Positions 40,497 to 50,800 of a DNA stretch of 64,000 bases are shown here, in pieces; the stretch's first letter is position 1, and each line of letters opens with the position of its first letter. The notes below the pieces were generated by a model that had not been told where the DNA came from, did not search any database, and saw only the letters and a program-made list of their open reading frames with translations. Origin of the DNA: Isotricha intestinalis (Eukaryota; Ciliophora; Litostomatea; Vestibuliferida; Isotrichidae); assembly GCA_023807065.1 (NCBI GenBank), contig JAJJLU010003483.1:1-64000 (forward strand). The letters are read 5' to 3'. The position numbers and the translations under genes are program-made.

Positions 40497-41478
40497 ATGG
40501 ATTCGCACCATCAAAGTTCTTCTAAAAACAATAATTTATGGATAGGAGAATTAGAGAATTGGATGGATGAAAATTACATAACAAAATCAGCAGAATCATT
40601 TAGTAAAATAAAATATATAACAAAACAAAATAGATGTGAGAGTAAAAAATGTAAAAATAATGCGTGATAAAAATACAGGAAGTTTAATGGGATATGGATT
40701 TATTGAATTTAATACAAAAGAAGAAGCATCAGAAGCACTTCAATTAATGAATGGAAAGCAAATGCCAAATTCAAATAATAAAGTTTTTAAATTAAATTGG
40801 GCATCTTATTCTCAAGGAAAAAATCCTAGTAATTTAAATCCTAATGAATATTCTATTTATGTTTGTGAATTAGATCCAAGTGTTAATGAAGAAATATTAC
40901 AAAATTATTTTAAACAATATTTCAAAAGTGTGATTGGAGCAAAAATTGTTGTTGATCCTTCTACTAAAGTAAGTAAAGGTTATGGTTTTGTTAAATTTAG
41001 TGATCAAAATGAATCTCATAGAGCTTTAAACGAAATGAATGGTAAATTAATAAATGGAAAACCAATGAAAATTAATACTGCAGCTTATAAAAAAAATCAA
41101 GAAAAAAAAGCTTTTCCTGGAAATACAATAAATAATAATATAAATAATAATTTAATGTATGATGCTCAAGCATTATATAATATGCAAAATGATCCAAATT
41201 TATTATTACAACAACAACAACAGCAATATTTAAATCAATTATATTTAAATGGATATTATGCTAATTATTATCAAATATATGCTCAATTATATTCTCAATT
41301 ACAAAATATGACTCCTGAACAACAACAACAATATTTATTAACTCAATTACAAAATATGACTCCTGATCAACAACAACAATTTTTAATGTTAATGGGTTAT
41401 CAAAATGTTTCTCAAACTAATGAAAATAATAATAATGGAAATTCTAATACTCCAAATAATGGAAATCAAAATCCTTAG
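40497..41478 (+). CDS. Two-RRM protein (TRNAU1AP/Nam8/TIA-like), two exons
   Basis: Exons are 40497..40602 and 40634..41478 with a 31-nt intron, giving 316 aa. Splicing rebuilds RRM1: LWIGELENWMDENYITKSAE then FNVRVKNVKIMRDKNTG and GYGFIEF. This layout (LW-G-LE-WMDE) is typical of SECp43/TRNAU1AP and yeast Nam8. RRM2 spans about 108-190, with YSIYVCELDPSVNEE and KGYGFVKF. The C-terminal region is Gln/Asn-rich, with a poly-Gln run and two tandem copies of QLQNMTPxQQQQ, resembling the prion-like tails of TIA-type proteins. RNA binding is certain by family; the target (U1 snRNA, tRNA-Sec or mRNA) is unknown. It ends TAG. Confidence 0.88.
40603..40633 (+). other. 31-nt GT-AG intron in RRM1
   Basis: It starts GTAAAA and ends ATAG. 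Its removal joins two halves of RRM1 that lie in different frames. Confidence 0.88.
41204..41383 (+). repeat. Poly-Gln run and tandem Gln-rich repeat in coding sequence
   Basis: CAA/CAG codons encode a Gln run at about 41208-41225. Two 48-nt direct copies starting CAATTACAAAATATGACTCC at about 41297 and 41345 encode QLQNMTP followed by x-QQQQ. This is an expansion-prone tract within the RRM gene. Confidence 0.75.
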
Positions 41479-42043
41479 TTTTTAAAACTATTTTTTTTTG
41501 ATGGCTTTTTACACTTTTTTTTTCTTTTAGTTTTTTATTTAGGTTGTTTTTTTATTTTATTTTTTGAAATTTATGTTGTTTTAAAATGAAAATATAAAAT
41601 TATTAATATATAATGTATTGTAAGGTTATATGAATGAGTGAATATTTTTTCTTTTTTCTTTTTTTGAAATTTTGTTTTGTTTTTATAGATTTGTTTTTTT
41701 TTGAATTTTTCTTTTGTTTTTTTTGTTTTTTTGATTTTTTTATTATTTTTTTCTATTTTTTATTTCTTTTTTTCAATTTATTTTTTCTTTTGTTTTTTCA
41801 ATTATTATCGGCAAAATAAAAAAACCTACATTCACTCAAAAAAGAATATAACATAAACCTAATTAATATATATCATAATTATATAAAATCCTAAATTAGG
41901 ATTAAAGTATATATTATATAATAATATTATATTCCAAAATTCAATTATTATTATATAATATATGTAAACTTTCCAAAATATTTTTAAATAACATTTATTA
42001 ATTATAATTATAAATATGGAAATATAAAACAATAATTAAAAAT
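41479..42043. other. Gene-free gap, T-rich then A-rich
   Basis: Beginning after the RRM gene, this is T-rich to about 41815 (the open frame at 41634-41819 is Phe-only and judged spurious), then A/T-rich without features. Confidence 0.45.
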
Positions 42044-42245
42044 AATATTTGCCAAAAAATCACAAATTATCAATTAATTGATTTAAATGATATTAAAGAA
42101 TAATAAAAAATTTATAAGAAAACAATATGAAAAATAAGAAAATTTATTTTAGATATTTTCGTTCGAAAATAAAAAATTGGAAGAATATATTAAAACCCAT
42201 TAAATAAATTTAAATTTAAAGAAATAAAATTTATGATTCATTGAA
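42044..42245 (+). pseudogene. Decayed coding tract, unidentified
   Basis: A single frame over about 65 codons reads ICQKITNYQLIDLNDIKE, TAA TAA, KIYKKTI, TGA, KIRKFILDIFVRK, TAA, KIGRIY, TAA, NPLNKFKFKEIKFMIH, TGA. The composition is coding-like and the frame is kept, but six stops interrupt it, with TAA where Gln would be natural. No family is recognised. Confidence 0.3.
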
Positions 42246-42356
42246 ATTATTATTAATTTATCTTAAATTTTTTTAAATGATAATTTTAAAAATATTGTAT
42301 AATATTATTTTATGTTCAATCATTATATCTATAATAAAATATAATTATAACCTATT

Positions 42357-43223
42357 TTATTTATTAATATTATGATTAAAATTAGGAAAATTGAAATAAT
42401 TAGTAAAATTAGGTTGATTTAAATTTTGTTTTCCTTTAAGAGCAGTTTGTAAATTTTTTCTTCTTGTATTTAATCCACCATAACTAGTTTGAGGTCTTTT
42501 TTGATTTAATTGATTAATATGTTCAAAATTTATTCTTGGATCAGGTTCAATATCATCTTCACTTTTATTTTCTTCTTCATTATTAATACTATTATTTAAA
42601 TTATCTTTACTATCTTCTAATATTATTTGTTGTTGATTTATATTCTTATTATTATTTACATCATTTAATATATCTGTCAATTCATCTATAAATGAATCAT
42701 TATTTTCTTCTATTAAATTTTTTTTTTCTATTATTTTCAGTCTTTTAAATTTTAATTGAGGATTATTATTTTCAGATAAATCTTTTAATGAATTATATGA
42801 TAATCCTTTATTAAAACCTATCAATCCACTTGTTTTATTAAAATAATTAAATAAGTTTCTTCCTTTTATTTCATTATTATTTATTATTTTTGGCAATTTT
42901 CTTTGATTATCATTATTACTATTTTCATTATTATTGTTATCTTTATTATAATAATTTAACTGATTAACATTTATATTTTGGATATTTATATCTATTGGTT
43001 TCTCTGGATAACTCTGAGTGCTTGAAATTATATGTTTTGTTTTATTAAAATTAAATCTTCTATTTATTATATTTTGTTCGTTTGACATTGAATAAAAATT
43101 TGATGATGTATTACTTCCTAAATTCCCTTCTTTTGATCTCGATGAATTAAAATTAATTCGAACTGATTTTATATATTAAATAAACTTACCTGTTCCTGAT
43201 GAATTCCCATTATTTGAATTCAT
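42357..43223 (-). CDS. Hypothetical Asn-rich protein, two exons
   Basis: Exons are 43223..43190 and 43162..42357, separated by a 27-nt intron with a perfect GTAAGT donor, giving 279 aa. The spliced N-terminus is MNSNNGNSSGTVRINFNSSR, followed in frame by KEGNLGSNTSSNFYSMSNEQ. The body is Asn/Ser/Lys-rich and disordered, with an acidic patch (NEEENKSEDDIEPDPRINFE). The C-terminal RPQTSYGGLNTRRKNLQTAL looks like a short linear motif of microtubule- or cilia-associated proteins, but this is only an impression. The function is unknown. Confidence 0.6.
43163..43189 (-). other. 27-nt GT-AG intron
   Basis: It starts GTAAGT and ends TCAG, phase 1. Retention would read into TAA. Its removal adds 36 residues upstream of the next in-frame Met. 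Confidence 0.8.
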
Positions 43224-43585
43224 TATATTTATTAATTGTTTACTTTATTTCAAAAATAATAAGAAAAACTTTAAATTTATTTAAAAAATATATTCATCTA
43301 TTAAAGATATATAAAAAAATGTGTTTATAAAATAAAAATTAATTAATATTATATATTATTTATCCAAAATTAAATTTTTATCAAAAAAATCAAATCAAAA
43401 TAATAATGTCTATAATAATCTTCTTACAAAAACTAAAATAACCTAATATAAAAAACTAATGACTTCATTTAAAATAAAATACCCAAAATATTCTATAAAC
43501 AAATTTAAAAAAAAATTTATAAACTCAAAACCCCAAAAAAATACTTCCTAAAAAAAAATTACTCATTAATAAAAAAATAAATAAT
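43224..43585. other. Divergent spacer
   Basis: AT-rich spacer between the two divergent genes, A-rich toward the ATG at 43586. No motif was seen. Confidence 0.4.
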
Positions 43586-44842
43586 ATGTCTCAAAAGAGA
43601 AAAGAATCAAAAACAAAACATCATTACCTTCAAAAGCAATCTCCAGACAAAAAAGATGACTTATCAGAATCACGTATAATAACAAAAAACTTAGTATATG
43701 TAATAGGATTAAGTGCATCATTAGCAAATAAAGAGAAATTAATAAAATATGAATATTTTGGTCAATATGGAACAATAATAAAAATAGTAGTAAATAAAAA
43801 TAAAGCATACAATCAAAACTCACCTCATGGACCAAGTTATTCAGCCTATGTTACATATTCAAAACCAACTGAAGCTTCAATTGCTATTTTAAGTCTAGAT
43901 GAAACTTCTATCGATTATCATTTAATTAAAGCTAGTTTTGGTACTACTAAATATTGCTCTTATTTTTTAAAAGGATGTGAATGTACTAATAAAGATTGCG
44001 TTTTTTTACATAGTTTTGCTGATGAAAATGAAATTATTAAAAGAGGAGATTTAAATGTTAACAAAACTATTTTTGCTAATCAACATGTTATTGCTATTAA
44101 AATTGCTGATATATTTAATCCTGAGGTTAAAAGTAAAATTTTAGGAAGTAAAAGAGTTAGAACTGTTTTTCCTCCTCCTTATACTCTTTATAAATCTAAA
44201 TATGTTTTAGAAAATTCACCTTCATATCAAAATTATAATAATAATATTAATCATAATGTTTATAATAATAATAAAAATAATGATAAATCTAATTTAGAAA
44301 AGAATAATAATGATGAAAATATTAAGAAAAATGAAAGAGAAGAGTGTAATCAAATTAAAAATAAAGAGAAAAATAAAATAATAAATACTAATGAATCTAC
44401 TAGTAATTCATCTAAGGAAGAAATTGAAAATAATTGTTCTAAAAATTTATTAAATAAACCTTTAAATTCAAGAGAAACTTCAAGGTTTAGTTTTTGTAAA
44501 TCAAATGAAGATAGCAATAATAATTCAGTTAATATTCCTATTCAAATTAGATATTTATTAGATACAAAAATTAATTTGTATAATCTTTCAAAATATATGG
44601 ATCAAAATGTTCTAGATGATATTCTTGAAAACGAATATATCAATTCTGAAAGTGATGAACAAACAAAAGATTGGGGAAATTTTATTAAAGAAAATAACAA
44701 AAATTTCCATAAAAATAAACCAAAAGATGATTTAGAAAATGAAGTAGAAAATATAAATAAATTTATTATGAAAAAAGTATGGTTATATAATAAAGAATCA
44801 AAAAATCAAAACACAAAAAAAAAAATTTTCACATATCAATAA
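43586..44842 (+). CDS. CNOT4-like RRM plus CCCH zinc-finger protein
   Basis: The protein is 418 aa. Residues about 30-125 match the CNOT4/Mot2 RRM closely: RIITKNLVYVIGLSASLANK, YEYFGQYGTIIKIVVNKNKA, GPSYSAYVTYSKPTEAS. A CCCH finger follows: TTKYCSYFLKGCECTNKDCV then FLH. The region FANQHVIAIKIADIFN is an extra conserved block. The RING domain expected before the RRM is missing. The remainder is Asn/Lys-rich. In yeast and animals CNOT4 is a CCR4-NOT-associated E3 ligase; this RING-less form probably keeps only the RNA or complex-binding role. It is more conserved than its paralog at 28327. Confidence 0.87.
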   Translation: MSQKRKESKTKHHYLQKQSPDKKDDLSESRIITKNLVYVIGLSASLANKEKLIKYEYFGQYGTIIKIVVNKNKAYNQNSPHGPSYSAYVTYSKPTEASIAILSLDETSIDYHLIKASFGTTKYCSYFLKGCECTNKDCVFLHSFADENEIIKRGDLNVNKTIFANQHVIAIKIADIFNPEVKSKILGSKRVRTVFPPPYTLYKSKYVLENSPSYQNYNNNINHNVYNNNKNNDKSNLEKNNNDENIKKNEREECNQIKNKEKNKIINTNESTSNSSKEEIENNCSKNLLNKPLNSRETSRFSFCKSNEDSNNNSVNIPIQIRYLLDTKINLYNLSKYMDQNVLDDILENEYINSESDEQTKDWGNFIKENNKNFHKNKPKDDLENEVENINKFIMKKVWLYNKESKNQNTKKKIFTYQ

Positions 44843-45009
44843 AAAAAATATAAATAAAATATATAAAAAACTTGAAATAATTTAACTTAATAAATTCCAC
44901 AAAAAAATAAAAAAAAAACAAAAAAAATTAATTTTTAAAAAAAAAAAATAATTTATTTAAAAAAATAAAATTAGAATCTTCAAAAAAAAAATGAATATAA
45001 AAATTAAAA

Positions 45010-46092
45010 ATGTCAACAATAAATCCATTTGGGAAATTAAAAGTAGAACATGAAAATGATAGTGAAGAAGAAGGATACCAAGAAATAAAAAAAAATAAAG
45101 TAGTTCAAAATCCAGAATCAAAAAAGAAGAAAAAAGTTCGTCCTCAAGAACAAGAAAAAGAAAAAGAGAACAATAAATCAGATGAAGAAGAAGGATTTGA
45201 AGAAGTAAATAAACATCAAAAAAGACAACATTACAGAGAAAGAAATGATGAATATGAAAAGAAAGATCATTATTCAAAGAAAATAAAAAAAGAGAATTAT
45301 GTAAAAGATGATAATAAACCAAGTAAAAAAAGAGAATTTGAAAGAAGAAGTGGAACTGGAAGAGGAAAAGAAATATCAAAAGGTGGAGCTGGTGGAAAAG
45401 GAACTTGGGGAAATAATCCTAAAGAAATTTCCAGAAGATATGAAAAAAATACTGATGATTATTATTTTGAACAAGCTTTAAATCCTAAATTTAAAAAAGA
45501 AAAGTTTTATCATGATAATCCTAATTATCAAAATGAAGACATTAAAGAAAATAATGAAAAAAATGAAAATAAAGAAAGTGATGAAAAAAATGAAAATGAA
45601 AATGAAAATGAAAAAAATAATGAAAATGAAGAAAAAAAAGAAAATGAAGAAAAAAAAGAAAATGAAGAAAAAAAAGAAAATGAAGCAAAAAATGAAAGAA
45701 GAAGAAAAAAAGATAAAAAAAAAATTAATAATCAAGAAACTAAAAAAGAAGATTTATTACAAAGACCTGAAAATGCTATTTCCTTAGATGATTATTTAAA
45801 AAATCAGAATTATGAAAAAGAAGAAGAAAAAATAGTAGAAAAACCAAAAGATACTTTAAATTTACAAGTTAAAAATACTGAAAAAATTAATGAAATTGGA
45901 GTTAGTGAAGTTCATAAAAAAAAAGAAAAAAAAGTTAAAGAAAAAAAAGTTCAAGAAAAAGAAGAATTTTCCAATTTTTTTGAAAATTTAAAAGTTGAAG
46001 ACAATAGTCAAAGAAGAAGATATGATAATTATCAAAAAAAAGGAAAAAAAGAAAAATTCCATTTTGATCCTAATGACTTTCCTAAATTTTAA
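45010..46092 (+). CDS. SERBP1/Stm1-like ribosome-associated protein
   Basis: The protein is 360 aa. It starts MSTINPFGKLKVEHENDSEE, like the NPF-x-L N-terminus of Stm1-type proteins. Residues about 115-140 carry the HABP4/PAI-RBP1 signature (REFERRSGTGRGKEISKGGA, GGKGTWG). The rest is Lys/Glu-rich and disordered, with a tandem repeat of ENEEKK. SERBP1 and Stm1 thread through the mRNA channel of idle 80S ribosomes and preserve them. The many Glu/Lys runs give long spurious open frames on the other strand. Confidence 0.85.
   Translation: MSTINPFGKLKVEHENDSEEEGYQEIKKNKVVQNPESKKKKKVRPQEQEKEKENNKSDEEEGFEEVNKHQKRQHYRERNDEYEKKDHYSKKIKKENYVKDDNKPSKKREFERRSGTGRGKEISKGGAGGKGTWGNNPKEISRRYEKNTDDYYFEQALNPKFKKEKFYHDNPNYQNEDIKENNEKNENKESDEKNENENENEKNNENEEKKENEEKKENEEKKENEAKNERRRKKDKKKINNQETKKEDLLQRPENAISLDDYLKNQNYEKEEEKIVEKPKDTLNLQVKNTEKINEIGVSEVHKKKEKKVKEKKVQEKEEFSNFFENLKVEDNSQRRRYDNYQKKGKKEKFHFDPNDFPKF
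45625..45678 (+). repeat. Three tandem 18-bp units encoding NEEKKE
   Basis: The unit AATGAAGAAAAAAAAGAA is repeated three times exactly and followed by a partial copy. It lies inside the SERBP1/Stm1-like gene and keeps the frame, as expected for replication-slippage expansion. Confidence 0.85.
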
Positions 46093-46252
46093 AAAATTTA
46101 CTTAAAAAAAATATTTTTAATAATTGGATTTTTTGTTGAATACAAAATAAAAAAAAATTCACTTAATTTAATTATTTTTATAATAAATAATATTAATTCT
46201 TTTTTTAAAATAAAAAAAAGTAAAACAAATAATTAAAAAACAACAAAAAAAA

Positions 46253-47779
46253 ATGTTTGATATTTCCTCAAACGAAAATAATATATATGATAAAAATTCA
46301 ACTCCTTCAAAAGAAAGTTTTTCAAATATTAAAAAAGAAATAAGTCCAGTTCCAAAACCTGATTTTTCTCCTTTAACACAAAAAGATTTAACTTTTTCTT
46401 TAAAATCTCATGGTTCATATAAAAAACCAAAAATCATTTTTCCAGAATCTCCAATGAAAAGTCCTATACAAAAATACTTTACTCCTATAAAAATAGAAGG
46501 AAAAAATTTATTTGGAACTACTCCTATTAAAGATAAAAATATTTTTAGAAAATTAAATTTCGATGATATTGATAATGAAAATAAAAATATTAAACATAAT
46601 AAATTTTTAGATTTATTAGATAATTGTGTTGAAGAAAAAGAAGAAGAAAATTTTTTAACACCTTCACAATCACAAAATATTTCAAAAGGAGAAATTTTTT
46701 CTAATAATTCAAACTTTGAAAATAATATAAATATTAATAATCAAGAAAAAAAAAGAAAATTAGAACAAGATTTTACAATCTTAAAAACATTAAGTCAAAA
46801 CAAATTTGATTCAGTTTATAAAGTTCAAAATAATCAAAATAAAAAGATATATTGTGTGAAAAAATCATATAAATCATCGTATAAGAATAATTTTAATATA
46901 GTTGAAAGTTTATATAAAGATTTAGAAAATCATCAAAAATCAATTTATTCAAAATTTGCAATTAAATATATAGAATATTGGATTGAAGAAGATATATATG
47001 ATTTAATAGAAAATTCAACTCATTTCACAGATAAAAATTTATATATTTTAACAGATTATTTTCAAAATGGAGATTTATTAGATTATTTAAGTAGATTAGA
47101 ACAAAATGATTATAAATTTACTGAAGATTTTTACTGGGATTTAATTTTTGAAATGATAATTTCTGTTATTTTTTTCCATGAATGTGGTTATTTACATTTA
47201 GATATTAAACCTGCTAATATATTAATTGATGAAGATGGATATATTAAATTAAGTGATTATGGTTTATGTCATAAAATATCTTCTTTAAATAAATTAGATG
47301 ATATTTTTGAAGGTGATTCTAAATATATTTCACCTGAAGTTTTTAATAGGAAATCTCCTAAAGATTTAAATTCTAAATGTGATATTTTCTCTTTAGGTTT
47401 ATCTATTTTGGAAATTATGGCTAAAGTTGAATTACCTAATAATGGTCCTTTATGGAGGAATATTAGAAGTTCTGATTTTAAAATTCCTAATGAATTTTTA
47501 ATCAATTGGAATATTAAAAATATTGATAACTTCCTTAATATTATTAAATATATGATTGCTCCTTATAATGAAAGATTAGAATTAAAAGATTTAATTCAAT
47601 TATTTCCTGAATTGAAAAAAAGAGAAAATTTACTTTTAAATGGTATTTATCAAAAAAGCTGTGTTATACCTAAAAATTTATCTCAGTTAAAAGAAGAATT
47701 AAATTGTAATTCTATTGGAACTTTAAACAATTTTGAAGATTATAATAATGAAATGATAATTGATTCTCCAAGAAGTTAA
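46253..47779 (+). CDS. Wee1-like protein kinase
   Basis: The protein is 508 aa. The N-terminal 170 residues have many Ser-Pro/Thr-Pro sites (FPESPMKSPIQKYFTPIK) typical of CDK-regulated proteins. The kinase is at about 173-455: catalytic HLDIKPANI (315-323), magnesium-binding SDYG (334-337), EGDSKYISPE, and ELPNNGPLWRNIR, which together are the Wee1/Myt1 subfamily signature. These kinases phosphorylate the inhibitory Tyr/Thr of CDK1. The glycine loop is degenerate (LSQNKFDSVYKV, no canonical GxGxxG), and the ATP lysine is probably Lys203 in YCVKKS. It is probably active since the catalytic Asp and Lys are kept, but this is uncertain. There is no membrane span, favouring Wee1 over Myt1. Confidence 0.88.
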   Translation: MFDISSNENNIYDKNSTPSKESFSNIKKEISPVPKPDFSPLTQKDLTFSLKSHGSYKKPKIIFPESPMKSPIQKYFTPIKIEGKNLFGTTPIKDKNIFRKLNFDDIDNENKNIKHNKFLDLLDNCVEEKEEENFLTPSQSQNISKGEIFSNNSNFENNININNQEKKRKLEQDFTILKTLSQNKFDSVYKVQNNQNKKIYCVKKSYKSSYKNNFNIVESLYKDLENHQKSIYSKFAIKYIEYWIEEDIYDLIENSTHFTDKNLYILTDYFQNGDLLDYLSRLEQNDYKFTEDFYWDLIFEMIISVIFFHECGYLHLDIKPANILIDEDGYIKLSDYGLCHKISSLNKLDDIFEGDSKYISPEVFNRKSPKDLNSKCDIFSLGLSILEIMAKVELPNNGPLWRNIRSSDFKIPNEFLINWNIKNIDNFLNIIKYMIAPYNERLELKDLIQLFPELKKRENLLLNGIYQKSCVIPKNLSQLKEELNCNSIGTLNNFEDYNNEMIIDSPRS

Positions 47780-47898
47780 TATATTAATCTATTAATTTAT
47801 TTTTATATTTTTATAAAAAATAATAAAATATAATTGTATTCACAACATTCTTTTCTAAGAAATATATATACATAATAATAAATATTAAAATAAAAAAC

Positions 47899-50800
47899 TT
47901 AATTTTGAATAGATTCATTATTTTCTTTTAAATTTTGATTTTTAATAATTTCATAAATTACATTTTGGGGAATTACACTTAAAATTATTCTTGTTTTATT
48001 AATATCTTTATTTTCTCTTATTATCATAGGAAAAATTTCAAATATATAACTTACTATAACAATTAAAATTATACCAACACAAATGAAAGTTGTAATATTA
48101 TAAGTATTATTATAAAAATTTTGAAAATTTTTAAATAAAATATTAATTTGAGTTTGATAAAAAGGAATTAAAACATCAACAATAATTAAATTTAAATCTC
48201 TGAATCTAATATCATTAAATAAATCAAAAGGATTTAATTTCATATAAAGTTCTTTATTAACATTATCAGGAATAGAATCATAATAAAAAGCAGTTCCAAA
48301 ACCAAAATCATAATAAATAAAATTATTTTGAATAGCAGCATTTAAGATATCATAATAATCATAAGCAATAGCTAAAATTTCTTTTAAATAATAGGCATAA
48401 AAATTCATTAACCCATAATTAACAATATTATTTCCAATAGAATCACAAGTTAAATTAGTTAAACTATGAATTTTATTAAAGAAAGAGCATAATTCTACAT
48501 TTATATTAGATAAAATTGAAGTTGCATTTCCTGGAAGACCATTTTTACTTATATTGTTATATATATATATTTGATGTTCTCTTGCTTCAATAAAATTTTC
48601 TTTTATATATATTACTGTTACTTCTAAATCATTTTCTATTTTTTTTCGATTTAAATAATATCCTGAATTTTTTATTTCATTTCTCATATAATTTATGCTT
48701 TTTAAAAAATATCTTTCTTGAGCTAACATCAATACGTTTATTAAAGCAGAATTGTAAAATTTTATATAACTTTTAGATACATAAATTATTAATATAAGAA
48801 TTATTATTGTTAATATGGTATGAAAAAAAGTTGTTATGGTAAATTCTTTTTTGAAAACTTTATTTTTGAAAATATTTTCTTTTTTTATTTTTACCACTTT
48901 TGTTTTTTTTTCATCAAAATTTTGATTTAAAGATTCATTTTCTTTATTTGTTATTAAAGATTCATCTTCATCATCTTCTGAAGTATTATGTAAATAATCT
49001 TGTTTTTGAGTAAGATTATTTTTATCAATTTGAATTTTTGAATATTTTAAACATTTAAAATTCATCATTCTTATAATTTCAATATCAATTTTATAAAAAA
49101 TATTTAAATACTGTTCTTTTTCTCTTATAGTTTTAATTTTCCCTAAAACACAAATATAACTAACTCCAATTTCACATATAAAATAAATGATGAAAATAAT
49201 CCATAAATAAACTTTTTTGTTTTTAATAATTGAAATGATTTCATCTAAATAATATTGATTTAAAACTGCCATTCCATCTGCAATTCTTTGGAAATTTGAA
49301 GCAATAAATTGAGATTTACTATTCATAAAATGTTGTTCTGTTTTTGTTGAATGAATAAAACCAAAAGCACAAAAAAAATAAATCTGTAATGAAGGATTCA
49401 TAAAAATATTACTTTCTTCTGATTTCAAAGAATAATTTTCTTCATAAAAAAAAAAATTTAATGTAAAATAATAATTATCAATTATTTCTTCTGCTTCTGA
49501 AGAAATTATTGGCTTATTATATATAAAATAAGTTAATCTTTCTTCACTTTTATTGTATAAAGTAAGAATTTGATTGGAAATATATTCAGAATATTCTGTT
49601 CTATTATTTATATGTTTAATTTCATATTTTGGATTTTTTACTAATATATATTCTATAATATAATAACAAATTAAAATTACATCTTCAGCAATTGAACATT
49701 GAATATGAACAAAATAAGATAAATGATAAATTCTTTTTATTGATTTTAATATTTGTTTACAAACTAAATAAGGAGCAAATAATAATATTAAAAGAGATAA
49801 AAAATAAACAAATGATAAACTTATAATACTTTTATTTATAAAATGAGGGGAAATTAATTTTTTAACTGCATTATTTTCACTATATTTTTGTGTATTTAAT
49901 AATTTTTTTGTATTTTTATCATTCATCACTAAATTATATTTATTTATTGGATTATTAATATTAATTTCTTTTTTTATACTTATTCTTTTTGTTTGAGATT
50001 TTTCTTCATTCATTATTTCTTCTACTTTACTTTCAAAATGATAACTTTTAATTTCAATAAAAGAATGAGTATTATAATCATACATTGAGAATTTAATTTT
50101 AGAATTAATTTTATAATAATTTAAATAATCTACTTTATCTTGTTTAAATATAGATTTAGTACTGTCTAATTTATCTTTATCTATATTTGAAAAAGATATA
50201 ATATTTTGTTCTTCTTCTTCTTCTTCTTCATTTTCTTCTTCTTCTTTTGATTCATAAGATGATGAAATATTAGAATCTTCTTCCTCAATAAATTCTTTAT
50301 CTAAATTTATATCATCATTATATTTTTTCTCAAAAAATTTTTGTATTGATAAATATCCTTCATCTTTTGAATCATTTTTATTTTTAAAAAAAAATGTTTT
50401 TCCTTCAATGTCAAAATTTATTTCTTCATCATTAGAAGGTATATAATCATTTTCAATACTAAAACCATCAGAATTGTTTTTTAAAACATGACAAATACTT
50501 TTTTTACTTCTATTTTTACGAGAAATTTTATCAAAATTTTTAAAATTGGATGATTCATAATTTGAATTAATATTATCTAATTTAAGAAAATATCCAATTT
50601 TTTCGTCTAAAATATTTAATTTTTTTAATGAACATTCAAATTTTTTATTATTTTTCCATGTTATTGAAGAATCAGATTTATCTAAAAATTTATTTTTAAA
50701 GATATTTATTTTATCGTTTAAAGGGTTTTTTTCTTCAGATTGATTTGATAATTTATTTAAAACTTCATCATTAAAATCAAGAATAAATTGAGTTATATCT

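Noticed and set aside
41634..41819. 61-codon frame made of Phe with a few other residues
   Set aside because: T-run artefact.
42044..42245. Evidence that the whole genome reassigns stop codons
   Set aside because: All conserved proteins here end at ordinary stops and have none inside; only unassignable tracts carry in-frame stops.
45478..45787. Phe-rich minus-strand and Lys-rich plus-strand frames in the SERBP1-like gene
   Set aside because: Shadows of GAA/AAA repeats.
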